A DNA stretch of 64,000 bases from Cyathus striatus. Taxonomy: Eukaryota; Basidiomycota; Agaricomycetes; Agaricales; Nidulariaceae. The DNA is taken from assembly GCA_025738555.1 (NCBI GenBank), contig JAOVFP010000011.1, forward strand, positions 186,001 to 250,000. Reading direction: 5' to 3'. This document shows, in pieces, positions 1 to 10,957 of this stretch. Both the position numbers and the translations under genes were made by a program. The notes beneath the pieces were generated by a model that searched no databases, was not told the DNA's origin, and worked only from the letters and a program-made list of their open reading frames with translations. Every line of letters begins with the position of its first letter. Positions within the stretch are counted from its first letter, which is position 1.

Positions 1-1347
1 TGAATGAACTCTTCATTTAGCTGCCATCAGCCAAGTTCTAAAACACTGGCAATGACATCACATCAGATAGGTGAGAGTCCATTTATTGCACGCTGAGCTT
101 CATCACAGCTGCATAAAAGATATAGGATCTGCTTATGCTCTTGAATACTGAGAGCCTGAAGTATAACAGCATAAAACCGAGACTCTGTGTTCTTTTTCAA
201 TCCATGTGTGACCCTATTCTCTTTCGCAAGTTGATCCAGCTGGCCACCCCAATAGTGCGATGCATTGAAGAATGTTACAATTTTGGTATTCTTCATAATT
301 AGGTCCTTAACACTCAGAAAGCTCGCCACTTTCCCCATGATAGTGTTCATGCCATGAATAAAGCATGGTAGTTGCTATTATTTACATGGGTCAGCTTGGT
401 ATCACTCATTTCATAGTATTAATACTCACCAGAATTCAAGGGTGACTATTTGTCCATTTGCAACGAAAAGCTTGCATAGTTGTTGGGTTGTCCATACAGA
501 CAGCGGTGATAGTGCGAGAATTAACTTGCTTCTTAGTCAATGCTTCATCAGCAACAACAACAAGGTTGTCTGCAGTTGCATGCATGCTGGTGAGTTCTTT
601 CAGTGCTAGAACAATAGGATATTCTTCAACTTCTGATACAAGACACCCATAGACACTCCGCTTCATGCTGTCTTCCCACCCATCCATCAAGTAGGTCAAA
701 TCCCCCCTAGTTGCAAGCCTTTCAACATCTTTATTGTATGCATGCGCTTCTTCAGCTGGCAGATATGTTGACATGAGAATGAAACGCAAAGCTGGGGAAT
801 AAGAAGGATGAATGTTTCCCACCCACTTCCGAAAGAAGTGACTATCAGCCTGATTAAATGGGATGTTTCCATGTATAAACCACCTGTTCTCGTGGTTAGT
901 CCTGTGTTACTCCCCTCACCAGTAATTGACTCACTTTAGAAGCCGTGTATTAGCACTATCTTGCTCCCCCTTCATAAGTGCCCTATCCACAAAGCTTCCC
1001 ATTCCAGTTGTAATGATCATGTTTCCAGGTGAAACTTTCTGCTTCTTCTTGGGATGAGCCACCACAGATACATCAACATCACCCTCTGAGTCTGACACTG
1101 CTATGTTCACACCTCCACCCCGGTCCATAAGAATATCATTTGCATCTTTTCATACATCTTTTGGTGCATTACGACATTCATTAGGAGGCACAAAATGCTT
1201 TGGACAACGGCCATCATGATGAATGAGTAATGCTGAACAGTACTTGCATTCTACTATCCAGTGTCTCATCTTTGCATTCTTCTCTTTCTTAATAAAATTC
1301 TCAGAAACAAATGTGTCTTCTGGTGGTCCACCTTTGGCTCCACTCAT
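1..1347 (-). pseudogene. hAT-family transposase, 5' part, decayed and cut by window edge
   Basis: Four reading-frame blocks on the minus strand (1347-1150, 1128-931, 822-436, 350-63) read in order towards the window start. The first begins with an ATG at 1347 and has a BED-type zinc-finger start (CKYC followed by a His/Cys-rich stretch CPKHF). The later blocks carry motifs common in fungal hAT proteins of the DUF659/RNase H-like kind, such as KIVTFFNASHYWGGQL and DGWEDSMKRS. hAT transposases cut and paste DNA in the nucleus. The blocks are separated by frame changes or stops; some gaps may be introns, but no clean spliced model could be built. The C-terminal dimerisation domain is not visible, so it lies beyond the edge or is lost. 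Family assignment is fairly sure; activity is unlikely. Confidence 0.75.
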
Positions 1348-1463
1348 TTCAGCATAGTACGTATTGTAGGCAGTGAGGGGTACTCAGATATCTAGTGGAA
1401 CAGAGGGCAGTTCCAGCAGAATCATGTCATTTACTTATTTTTCTATTTACATAATAAAGTAGT

Positions 1464-1540
1464 CTTGCCAGGTCTTGCCAGTATCTAAATCTGAAGAAGT
1501 ATCGCCACCTGGTGATTGCCAGGTGGCGATACCTGGCAAG
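1464..1540. repeat. Nested perfect hairpin
   Basis: Positions 1500-1512 and 1519-1531 form a perfect 13-bp stem around the loop TGATTG (stem TATCGCCACCTGG). Outside it, CTTGCCAGG at 1464-1472 pairs perfectly with CCTGGCAAG at 1532-1540. It lies just upstream of the decayed retroelement-like frame. Role unknown. Confidence 0.8.
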
Positions 1541-1572
1541 GTGAGGTGGTGAGGTTGTGCCAACAACACTAA

Positions 1573-2567
1573 TAGAGTCACAATCCTATCACCAAGACAG
1601 TGATAGACTTCAGATTCCAAGTCTGCAGGCACACTGCATTCAGTTACTCCCTGGGCAGGGCAACAGCCCCATTCAGAACAGCAGCACAAGCTGCCTACCT
1701 TAGGGAGCTCACTTTCTTAGTAGCCCAACCTCACCTCTATTGGGAGGAGATCATGTGATGGAATAACACCCATCCAGAGGAACCATTCACCCCACAAAAT
1801 GGGCCAGAGTTCTCACTCAGACAGATACACATAGAGGAAGCACACGCTTCTAACATCAATTGATCCAATGTGGTAGAGGCACTCATACGGAATGGAATAC
1901 CACTCATGTGGGTGGACCACACATACCCATATGGCCTCCACTACCTAGAGGGACACTATGCCAGAACCCTCTTCCTCCATTCCATGCTGGACACCATTGA
2001 TGATGAATGCCAGTGATGCCTGGATGCATTCAGTGAACCCCCCACCATTCCTGATTGGGCAGATTGGGTGACTCCAGGACCAGACAACCTGGATAGGATT
2101 CACACATTGCAGCGGATTGCTAAATCCCAAAGGAATCAGCAATGCACAGGCACTTGGCTAATGATGAGTGATGCATCAACTTTTGGTACATCACTGGGAG
2201 GGCCATACACCCTGGCAATGCTCTGTCACACATGGATCAAATACATGACCACCACTCCCCTTTATCTGACCTTGTAACTGTGCTCCACAAACCCCAGCCT
2301 GGAAAATCAACAACATGCCCTCAGGTGGCCCTACCTCATCCCCCTGGTCCTCAAAACAGGAGGTCTAATGACCCATCCACATCTCCCATAGAAGCCAGAA
2401 CCAGCAGAGGGTCTAATGACCTGCCAGTGGATCTCCTCAGAACAGGGGCCAATGGGGGGACTAACATCCCACCAATAGACCACCCCATGGATATGACAGA
2501 TGAAACAGGGCTACCTCATGTCAACCCAGAGAACACTCCCCTATATGATGACCCACTGTCTGCATAG
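1573..2567 (+). pseudogene. Decayed retroelement-like ORF upstream of an LTR
   Basis: One plus-strand frame runs from about 1573 to 2277, interrupted only by TGA codons at 1756, 1861 and 2014. A second frame (2232-2567) continues to a TAG about 40 bp before a polypurine tract and LTR. I do not recognise the protein; no protease, integrase or reverse transcriptase motif is visible. The second part is rich in Pro, Ser, Asn and Thr. The position immediately before the polypurine tract is where the last ORF of an LTR retrotransposon would end. All three internal stops are TGA, which can arise from CGA by CpG deamination. The call as retroelement rests on position, not on motifs. Confidence 0.4.
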
Positions 2568-2613
2568 CACTACACATCGTAAGACCACTCTGGCATGGTC
2601 TCATGGGGGGGTG

Positions 2614-2817
2614 TGTAAGGGGCACACTTACTATACTTTCATTATGGACTATGTTGTCATGTTTGGCTCCCCCTAGCTAGCCAAACACTCATACTATTTA
2701 TACCACTTGGCACATGTATGTAAAAAGGGACTTATTCCTGTTACACATAGACTACCAATATACCTGGTCAGGTGTACTCGATGGGACCATAAGTTGTAAA
2801 GGATACCAACCTTTACA
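2614..2817 (+). repeat. Solo or 3' LTR (~204 bp)
   Basis: A purine tract (ATGGGGGGGTG, about 2603-2613) is followed by TGTAAGG, and the block ends CCTTTACA near 2817, giving near-inverted TG..CA ends as in LTRs. A matching upstream LTR is not present in the window, so the element is truncated or its 5' end lies outside. The LTR end contains a perfect hairpin (2793-2819). The target duplication could not be identified. Confidence 0.5.
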
Positions 2818-2819
2818 AC
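2793..2819. repeat. 10-bp stem hairpin at LTR end
   Basis: GTTGTAAAGG (2793-2802), loop ATACCAA, then CCTTTACAAC. The two arms are exact reverse complements. It overlaps the presumed LTR terminus and could be part of a transcript end signal or of the terminal inverted repeat. Confidence 0.7.
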
Positions 2820-2894
2820 ATACAACAAAGTGGAGTCAAATATAACACAATCAATATCTAAAACAGAACTGAAATTAGAAGTTCATGACACAGG

Positions 2895-3303
2895 TCATAG
2901 TAGTTTACATCCAATAGCTATTTTAATGAACATAAGATATTCTACTAAATGCAGGCTCCCAGCTGATGTTTCAGGACCATAGTAGCCTATGTAATAGGCT
3001 TTTGCATCATGTTGTGATAGGCTATTGATAACCCCTTCATCAACTAGTCTCAGGAGAGCATCCTTGTTGACTAGCATGAAGAATAGAGAGAGTGCAAGTA
3101 TATATAACTCTCATTTGATAGTGTCCCATCATTAAAGAGAACCATAACAAACCCCTCTCATCCATGTGCATTATTATGAGTCTAATCCAAATCAGATGAA
3201 ATGTAATAATGTGAGAGAAACAACATACAATGGCAGATATTCTTTTTGTACATTTGGAGACAGCTTCCACCTTCCTGATACAAGTCTCAAGATGGGACCC
3301 CAC
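2895..3303 (-). pseudogene. Decayed coding fragment, unrecognised
   Basis: Two overlapping minus-strand frames (3303-3040 and 3077-2895) appear to be one coding stretch broken by a frameshift around 3060-3080. The second part has coding-like composition (for example LLRLVDEGVINSLSQHDAK). I do not recognise the family. It lies in the CpG-free stretch between the LTR and the inverted repeat at 3308, so it is probably a transposon relic. Confidence 0.25.
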
Positions 3304-3307
3304 CTGC

Positions 3308-3461
3308 CTATGTAAACCTGGAGCACCACACTCAGAAGCATCAAAATATTTTGTGCTCTGAGCAATGGCTGCTCAGCAGATCACTTGTACCTTCACTTAG
3401 ATATCTGTGCTCCAGTAATGAAATTTGGTAGCAACTCACCTTGGTGAGGTTTTTCACTAGG
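3308..3461 (+). repeat. Left copy of ~155-bp inverted repeat
   Basis: This block is the reverse complement of 12052-12210 at most positions (start CTATGTAAACC here, CTATGGAAACC in the partner; shared core CAGAAGCATCAAAATATTTT). A direct partial copy follows at about 3529-3650. The pair encloses 8.9 kb containing a nested hAT and a nested Tc1/mariner-like element; without those insertions the enclosed DNA is about 3.3 kb. This suggests terminal inverted repeats of an old DNA transposon. No target duplication was found. Confidence 0.65.
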
Positions 3462-3528
3462 TGATTATGTAAGCATAGTCACAAGCATCATTTCCTCTGT
3501 AGAAACAACACTCATGACCTGAGAGATA

Positions 3529-3650
3529 GACTATGGAAACCTGAACCACCATGCTCAGAGGCATCAAAATATTTTGTGCTCCAAGCATCAGCTTCTCAGC
3601 AAATGGCTTATGCCTTCACCTAGATATTGTATGCTCATGTCAAGATATTC
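3529..3650 (+). repeat. Second, direct copy of the inverted-repeat sequence
   Basis: The sequence from CTATGGAAACC at about 3530 follows the same consensus as 3308-3461 and the reverse complement of 12052-12210 for about 110 bp, then diverges. It is a partial tandem copy or a separate solo terminus. Confidence 0.6.
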
Positions 3651-3831
3651 AGTAGTGAGTTGGATAGAAATAAACTAAGGAAAGCTGGCAGTGCATAGGT
3701 CTTCTTATAGTCTTATAGTTAAACATTGTCATTGTAAGTATATAGCTACAAATTACCAGTGAGTTATGATTGGGAAGTAGTGTGCATAGTATATTTAAAA
3801 CAAGTTAATAATAGTGCTGCAGATATTAATA

Positions 3832-5049
3832 CAGTGGCATGCAAAAAGAATGAGTGTGCCTATTTGTCAGAAACAGTAAAAAGGAATCTGCTCTAAAATC
3901 ACACATACTTGCTTAATATTTGTGTAACTTTGTGTACTCATACCATATATACATAAATTCTATTTACATGAGTTATATAGGTAAAAAAGTAAAAAATTCA
4001 ATGTCTGGTAATATATATATTCAATATACCAAAAATGCGGAAAATAACCCGAATTAACCACATTTTTGGCAGCTGAATTTACTAGATAATACCACAATCT
4101 GAATATAGATATTTAGTGACATATCTATACTTGTTTTATGTTAATGTATGTGAGGAAACAATAAACTATATCTTGACTGTTCATTACAATTCTTTGCTTA
4201 TCGATATTAATACATTCTAAAGTGCTATGCAGGTTTAACTATGTATCCACCTGGCTTGGTTAGGAAGATACAGCTTGAATAATAAAACATATGCTTTTAT
4301 ACCCTCAAATTGGGTTCTGCTGCACCTAGATTTCATTGTTTCCACACATAATTTAATGTTGAACAAGTTTAGATACCTCTTTATATATCCATATTCAGAT
4401 TGTGGTATTACTGGATAATTTCAACCAAGTGTTCAGACCCTTTTAGGTGTGACAGTCCAAACCTCTGTTCACAGCCCTATAGAATGCGTGACACCTGAAG
4501 TGAACTGTTTGCAGCCTAAGCCATTGGGCAAGCAAAATTCAAGCTGGAATAGATTAGAATGGCTTTCAGCTGCAATCATTATACTCATTACACACTTTAG
4601 GATTTATATATTGGTATAAATACTGTTTTAAATATTACTACTAGTTTTATTCTATTTTTAACGATTTTTCACGATTTTTCGATTTCCTTGTACCTGTGTT
4701 CATGAGTTATTGTGATGCATGACCAACAGCTAAATCTGTTCTGTTCATGGCCCTATGTGACGCATGTCCGAACAGTTGGTCAAAATTATACAGTATCAAG
4801 TAAATTGATCTGCCAAAATCATGGTTAATTGGGTTAATTTTCGCATTTTTGGTATATTTGATATATATACCACCAGACATTGAATTTTCCAATTTTTTAC
4901 CTTGATAACTAATGTAAATAGAATTTATACATATGTAGTACAATTATATAAAATTATATGAAAATTGAGCAAGTATGTGAGATCTTAGAGAAGATTACTT
5001 TTTGCTACTTTTGAAAAATAGGTATACTCATTCTTTTTGCATGCAACTG
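3832..5049. mobile_element. Tc1/mariner-like palindromic non-autonomous element
   Basis: The left end CAGTGGCATGCAAAAAGAAT and the right end (reverse complement CAGTTGCATGCAAAAAGAAT) are inverted repeats flanked on both sides by TA (3830-3831, 5050-5051), the target duplication of Tc1/mariner elements. Similarity between arms continues for roughly 260 bp on the left, is interrupted by an insertion at 4092-4405, then resumes. The arms are unusually long for this superfamily, so the element can fold back almost entirely. No transposase frame is visible, and it would depend on an enzyme encoded elsewhere. Its size without the insertion is about 0.9 kb. Confidence 0.8.
4092..4405. mobile_element. 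Second MITE nested in the left arm
   Basis: CCACAATCTGAATAT at 4092 is repeated in inverse at 4391-4405, with TA on both outer sides (4090-4091, 4406-4407). The inner arms stay alignable for about 80 bp. The left arm of the surrounding element can be aligned to its right arm only if this 314-bp piece is removed, so it inserted later. Confidence 0.75.
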
Positions 5050-5755
5050 TATAGCTATTTACACCTCAGACAGGCCTAAATCAGGATAGTGTAAATATTG
5101 TACACCCTGATTTCCTTAATAATTAGAATATGCTGTAAAGTATGTAAAGTGTCAAATGCATTAGCAAATTTTAAAACAAGTGATAATTCTGTCTATTGTT
5201 CCAATTGTTTCATACTGAACTTAAATATGTGACATGAACTGAGCCTCCGAAAATTTTCAGATTGGCCTAGAATGGATGGGATCATGGATCTTATTGTAAG
5301 TATTTTGCATGGATCAGACAATTATCCTATTGTTGTGCATATTCAAAATTTGCTAAAAAATCAGACACTTAATATATTTAAATAAATACTCTAATTGTTA
5401 CATACATTTGGTTGTACCATATAATGATCCGATTTACCCTTGTCTGAGGTGTTACTTACATGAATAACTGTAAGAAGGTCAAGGCAGCTTACCCCAGAGG
5501 ATGCTAAACCTGACTTTAAAAAGAAGGCCAAGATGCAGTCTATCACTCAGGCCTAAGGCTCCAACTGTATAGTATATGTATACTCCACAGCACATAAATA
5601 TATGGTTACAGTTGTTACACACTATTATACTGTTTATATGTAGTATATAGTTGTTGTAAAGGGTTGTGTCACATAATACATTATCTCCGCTAAACTCTGT
5701 GCTTTTTTTTTCATGGAACCGTAGGTGAACTGACATCGAAAAGCCCCGCTCAAAT

Positions 5756-8700
5756 CTAAACCTTCGTCAGGAGAGCTTTCCATACAGTCTCAGCTTTCAA
5801 TGAACTATGCAGATCTGAACAAATATGATGCGACTTTGAGAAAACTCGTTCCACAGATACACTGGTAGCTGGAATTGCTAAGAAGTCTCATGCCATCCTA
5901 GCAATAGTAGGAAATGAACTGCACTGTTTCTGTATGCACACTGATTGGCATTCACTTTCAGAGAATATAGTAATATTTACACACCTTCCACCATGAGAGA
6001 GGATTGTTCAGATCATCTGCAATACCCCCTTCAAATCAAAGATACCGCTCCACTTCATCTTTCCAGCCTGTGTTCAAGACTGTCATCACTGGAGCACCAC
6101 CATCTATCTTACATACATCCAACAACCAGCTGCTTCTGGATGTTGAGGCATGGACTTTGTGGTTTGTGAAGGTACTTTGTTGATTTTGAGGTGAGTTGCA
6201 GTAGTATGTTTCTGTAACATGGGAGAATAATGCTGTTGCCTTTGCAATGGCTTCCTCCTGTGCTTTCCGATACAATAACTCATTTACATCTTTTTTAACA
6301 GTGTTTCAGAACCAACTAGCATGCATAGTTGGATGGAGAACTTTTAAACCAAGGGAGGTAAGCTTCTGTTGGCATAACTGTGTATCAAATAACTTACTTG
6401 TCCCAATTATGTAGTACTGATTAACAACAGCTTGCGACCTATATTTCTCAAGTTTTTCATGGGTGACCAAAGCAGCAATCTGGAAACGAAAAGGGAGCTG
6501 TGTATTCCTCTCAATGCTCCATATGTGCTCATCTATCATCTTGTAGAGAGGAAGGACAAAGGGGATTGTTGGGTATATTGAGGCTGACATCTGCTCAGTT
6601 ACTTTCATGAACAGCTATGGGTGGGTTTCAGTGTGGTTCCAGTGGCAGGTGAGTAGGCTATACTTACCTCTAGTACATCCACAATTTGCTCAAGGTATTC
6701 CCAGGATTCTGGTGGTAATACAAACCCGCACAGCACTGGGACATCATATATCCACTCATCAATCACCTCAATGTAACATCAACAACATGTTATGTATAAC
6801 CATGTCAGACATACCTCTTGCAGCAATAGTCCTTGATGAATCATCACATGGGTGTAATTCCACTGTGTACATACATCATGTACCACCATTAAGCTTTGTT
6901 TTCTTGGCTCATTTGGGTACAGAGTCTTCGATATCTTGAAAAACAATGATCGTCACTGAGGTGAAGAGACAATCTTTGTTGTTATGTACCACAGCTTTAG
7001 GGAATTGTAAGTCTTTTGCCAATACCAGTAATACTATGGCTTACATGTTTCAGTGCACTGCAACCAACTGCTTGCTGCTCATCCTCTTCCAGGGCTATAT
7101 TGTAATCATTGTTTTCCATTGTGGTATCATTAAAGGTTTCTGTATCAAGTTCATGCTGGTCTGGATCATTGTTGACATTATAATGAATTGGCTGGCTTTT
7201 CACGGAGGCATGATTGTCTATATCCTCTGGATTGTCAGCTTCATCTATATGGCTCAGAAATGATTGAACTACCAAGTTGACAACGTGAGCCATACAATGG
7301 ATATGGTGGTCTGAGCTATAAGGTATTCCATAATGTGTAAGGAGACTTTGTGCTGCTGTTTTAACTAATACATCATTCACCGAAGCATTATCAGTAGTGA
7401 GACTAATAAAGTAAATAACAGTTCTGTTATTTGAGATGTCACTTAGAAATAAGAAGCTTATCTTATCCAAGCCTCCATGGCTTCAAGCACTTGCTACAAA
7501 AGCTTTACCTCCACACACTCCCTCATGATCCTTATCTTCAAGAACCTTAAAGTCGACTACATGTTGGATAAGGTTCCAGTCACTGTCAATAAATGTACTA
7601 ACAGTACAAGCAAATGTGTACACCATCTGCTTCATAGTCCAAGTGTCCATTGCATAAGCTATCTTAGATTGTACATTCTGTGAAATCTCTGTGTGTTAAT
7701 AATGTAAAGTGAAGTAAGCAAACTTACAGTAAACTCTCATACAACCTTTGCATGTAGCTCTGTAAAAATATAACCTAGTTGGTTTCTCACTGTCTGATTG
7801 GATGGCAGGATAAACTGAATCTTGAGATACTTGAATAACATTTGAAGTGTTGGAGCTTCTCCCATTGTCCATGGAAGGCTCTCATCCAAAATCCAAGCTG
7901 AGAAGAGATGAAGAAATCCTTTAGATGAAGGTACCAATGCAGGGTTAAGCTCTCCTTCATGTAGAAATGCTGCCATAATATCAGTGCTTGCTTTGATATT
8001 AAAGCTGTTGGTACTGTGATTTCGTTCAAGGGTATTAGCTTCATCAACAGACTGCTTCTTCTGGCACTCAGTGGCATGGCTAGAGATGTTAATAAGCTTT
8101 GGCAGTGTCTTCTCCTCATCAAATGACATTCCCTTGTGATCAACTGTTCATATGACAGTTCTAAAGCTTCAAGTAATTAGATTAGTAAAGTAGTTATTAG
8201 TCTATACATAATAATTGCATACCAATGACAGTGGTGACACTTAAATTGCCAACATTTGCCTGTCTTGTCCTTTATTGGAACTGGGGTGTAATATTGCTTC
8301 AAGCTTTCATTTGCTGGTCCTCTACAAGCACCTTGCTTCTGTTCTTGTTCCTCCACAGCATGAAGAGCCGATTTTCCATCAGATTCATCACCCAAGTCAA
8401 CTTCACAAGGATTACTAGATGTTCCCTATAACAACTTTATCCCTTCTGATACTCAATTGATCTTTCAGTAATGTACCTCTTTTTCCTTTATTTTCAAAGC
8501 TTCTGATATCTTGGCCTTTCTATTACTATGATGCTGTTCCTATCAAGATGTTATCATAGTATCAATAATGCTGAAGGCATAAAATCTGTATTGAACTCAC
8601 TAAAACCATTCCAGCCTCAGTATCTTCTTCAGTTTCCTCCCCATCACTATTGAGGATTCTTTCTGGAGATGGTGGCTCAGCTTGCAATCGTTTCGGAGGT

Positions 8701-8785
8701 TTATAATCTTCATCTTCTGATTCTCCCAGGATCTTGGTGCACTTTCTGTGACTATTGTAATCAAATTGTAATAGTTAGCATTCAT
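5756..8785 (-). pseudogene. hAT transposase with BED zinc finger, multiple stops
   Basis: Minus-strand exon-like blocks in order: an acidic Pro/Ser-rich N-terminus (about 8710-8600), a short Lys-rich block (~8560-8490), a BED finger (CWQFKCHHCHW at 8395-8215, completed after an intron by the H-x4-C of SSHATEC near 8080), the RNase H-like core including LTTDNASVND and HIHCMAHVVNLVVQ (7390-7260), a block starting KVTEQMSAS (6608-6306), and the C-terminal hAT dimerisation segment (SVSVERVFSKS, about 5850). In-frame TGA codons occur at 6308-6306, 6038-6036 and 5890-5888, and the last frame ends with TAG at 5758-5756. The protein would bind the element ends and excise it, but this copy should be inactive. 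Introns are suggested but not all were resolved. Confidence 0.8.
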
Positions 8786-9347
8786 GTTCTCTATGTAAGG
8801 TATTGAGTACTCATACCTTTTACCAATTGGTATGATTGCATTGTTCTCTCCACTACCATATAGGAATATGATGTAAGCAACTTCGCTAGTATGAAATGAG
8901 GGAAGACCTTACATCAATTTTTCTAGTTCTTCCACTAGTCGCTGAACTTTTATAGCTGCAGTATCTTCTTAGTGTTCACTGCAGAGATGATGTAATCCAG
9001 GACAAGGTCCATTCCAAATGAGCCACGCTGAATATAAAGCAACTTTCCATTACTAGCCTTATGCACATTTTCTCTAAAAAGTATGTCCATTTGACAGTTG
9101 AATGCCTGCCAATGCAGTGTGGAGGAGGATATGTGCTTGGGGGTATCCTCTTGACAAAGAAATAATGTGAGTGGGAAGATGTCTGTCTGTCCCTTCAGAT
9201 CCAGTGAGCTCACGAGAGAGAGAAAAGGGGGGAATGCGAAGCTGACATTCTTGAAGCATATGTATGACATTTATGTATGTAAGCGACACGAGGTAAACGA
9301 CAATGCATAAGGAGTGAGGTAACAGAAATGAAAATCGCATTTTTACC

Positions 9348-9372
9348 ATGCAGGCAGAATGCCTGCTCTACA
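9348..9372 (+). repeat. Hairpin terminus of dispersed repeat, copy 1
   Basis: GCAGGC-AGAAT-GCCTGC followed by TCTACA. The preceding bases (CATTTTTACCAT) and, further upstream, a CTGTCTGTCCC..GGGGGG block (9180-9235) resemble the sequence before copy 2 (13980-14164). It lies inside the hAT element, so it is a later insertion. See copies at 14140, 14497, 31455 and 40251. Confidence 0.7.
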
Positions 9373-9948
9373 GCAGCTCTTTATTACTGGAAAAAGGTGG
9401 AATAGGTATGCTTGCAAAAATATGACTGATCATTCCATCCTTTTCAGCATAAGCAACAGATTCTGGCAGCTGTGGTACAAGGGCAGACAACTTCTTGATA
9501 TCATTATGTATGGAATGCAATGTAGGGGAAAACATGGCAGCAAATGGAAACAGGGGGCCAGCACATGAATATCATTCTCAATCACCTATGTTCATCGATA
9601 TATTCATTGTCCTTGGCCATTGAATGGCTATTTAGTTATACCTTTGTGCTAAACTGTTTCCCCACTTCTAAGCCAGTAACATTGTTGGATACATATGGTT
9701 GCATAATCTTATGTAATGACTGTGCATTAATTGTCAGATTTTGTGTCATTTCATACCAGTAATCATGTTCTGGCTTAGTTACTGTATTGCCAACATGCCA
9801 TGGGGTCAAAAAAAAAAAACTGTATATAACATCTATGTAATGTATATTTACTGTATATTCGGATATTTCTAATATATACATATACATATACTGTTGCAAC
9901 TGTATATATACAGTTCGTATACTATACAGTTGGAGCCTTACTCAGGTC

Positions 9949-10957
9949 ACAAGTGTTGTTTCCTTTGTAGAAACGTGTCATAGCCATACTTTTCCTACCT
10001 TATTTCCACACTTCTATTCCGCACTCTCCGCACTCTCCGCACTTCTTGACTTGTAGATATCATCCTTTCATTTCTACCCTTCTGCTCTTCTGACTGAAAG
10101 TTGCTGAGTTTATGTCACCTTACTCATCCGGTTCTTATCCACTCTCCATTATGCTTTCTCTATCGTACCCCGGGTATACTTGTCTCAGCATTCCTTTCAA
10201 TCCTTAGTTCGTCCTTGGTACATATTGTATTCAAACCATACTCCACCTTCCACCACCATCTTATTATGTTTATCAAATAGTATACTATTACCCATTTGTT
10301 CACCGGTCATTGGTGAAGTCGTATAGTATTTAAGTAGCACAATTTGTACTACTACTACTCAGTTCGAATATCGACTAAGTTACTATCCTTCTTACTTGTC
10401 TTTAAGTTCTATTCAACTCCGGCTTGAATCGTTGCCTTCACAGTAATGACTCTGCACTCTGCATTCCACACTCCTGTCCCTCTCTTTCTCCGCACTCCTG
10501 TCTCTCCCTTCCGCACTTCGAAATACCTGGACCACAAGAACGACAAGGGGTGCAGCATATAAGCTGAAGCCAACGGTCCTTCTGTCCCACACTTCCCTAC
10601 CTTATGCTTCCGACCTTACATAGAAATACCAGTCTTGACAAAACGACACTCATGACCATGCTTACAAAAAAAAAATAGGGCCATCTAGTGGCAAAACCCA
10701 CTACTTACCAAATAAACAATAGGGCCAGGTAAGGGAATTATTAATAATACAAATTTAAAATACAGCAATTGAAACAATAGATTAAAACTCATATATTTTG
10801 TGGATATGAAGTTCATAAGTCTGGAAAGAAACAGGTTGTGATAGGTGAGATTAAAATAAGGCAAATGGAAATACCCTGGACAATTTGGACTTGTTGAGCC
10901 ACATAGTTGTTTAACATGGAAGAAAGATATTTAATAGAAAAGGATGATAAGTTGTCT
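9949..10957. other. No gene seen; pyrimidine-rich repeats
   Basis: This stretch follows the hAT target duplication. It has CT-rich sequence with short repeats of CCGCACTCT (about 10018-10045, again near 10440-10510) and a TATA-like TATTTAAG at about 10327. An A10 run lies near 10665. It may be an LTR or promoter remnant; no coding frame is convincing. Confidence 0.4.

Larger units (their letters stand above)
5554..9940. mobile_element. Complete hAT transposon (4.39 kb)
   Basis: The two ends are 23-bp perfect inverted repeats starting TAAGGCTCCAACTGT (5554 rightward, 9940 leftward). The flanking octamers CTCAGGCC (5546-5553) and CTCAGGTC (9941-9948) differ by one base and match the 8-bp target duplication of hAT elements. 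The element carries a BED/hAT transposase gene on the minus strand, now broken by stops. A hairpin-ended repeat (terminus 9348-9372) lies inside it upstream of the transposase gene. Boundaries are well supported. Confidence 0.88.
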
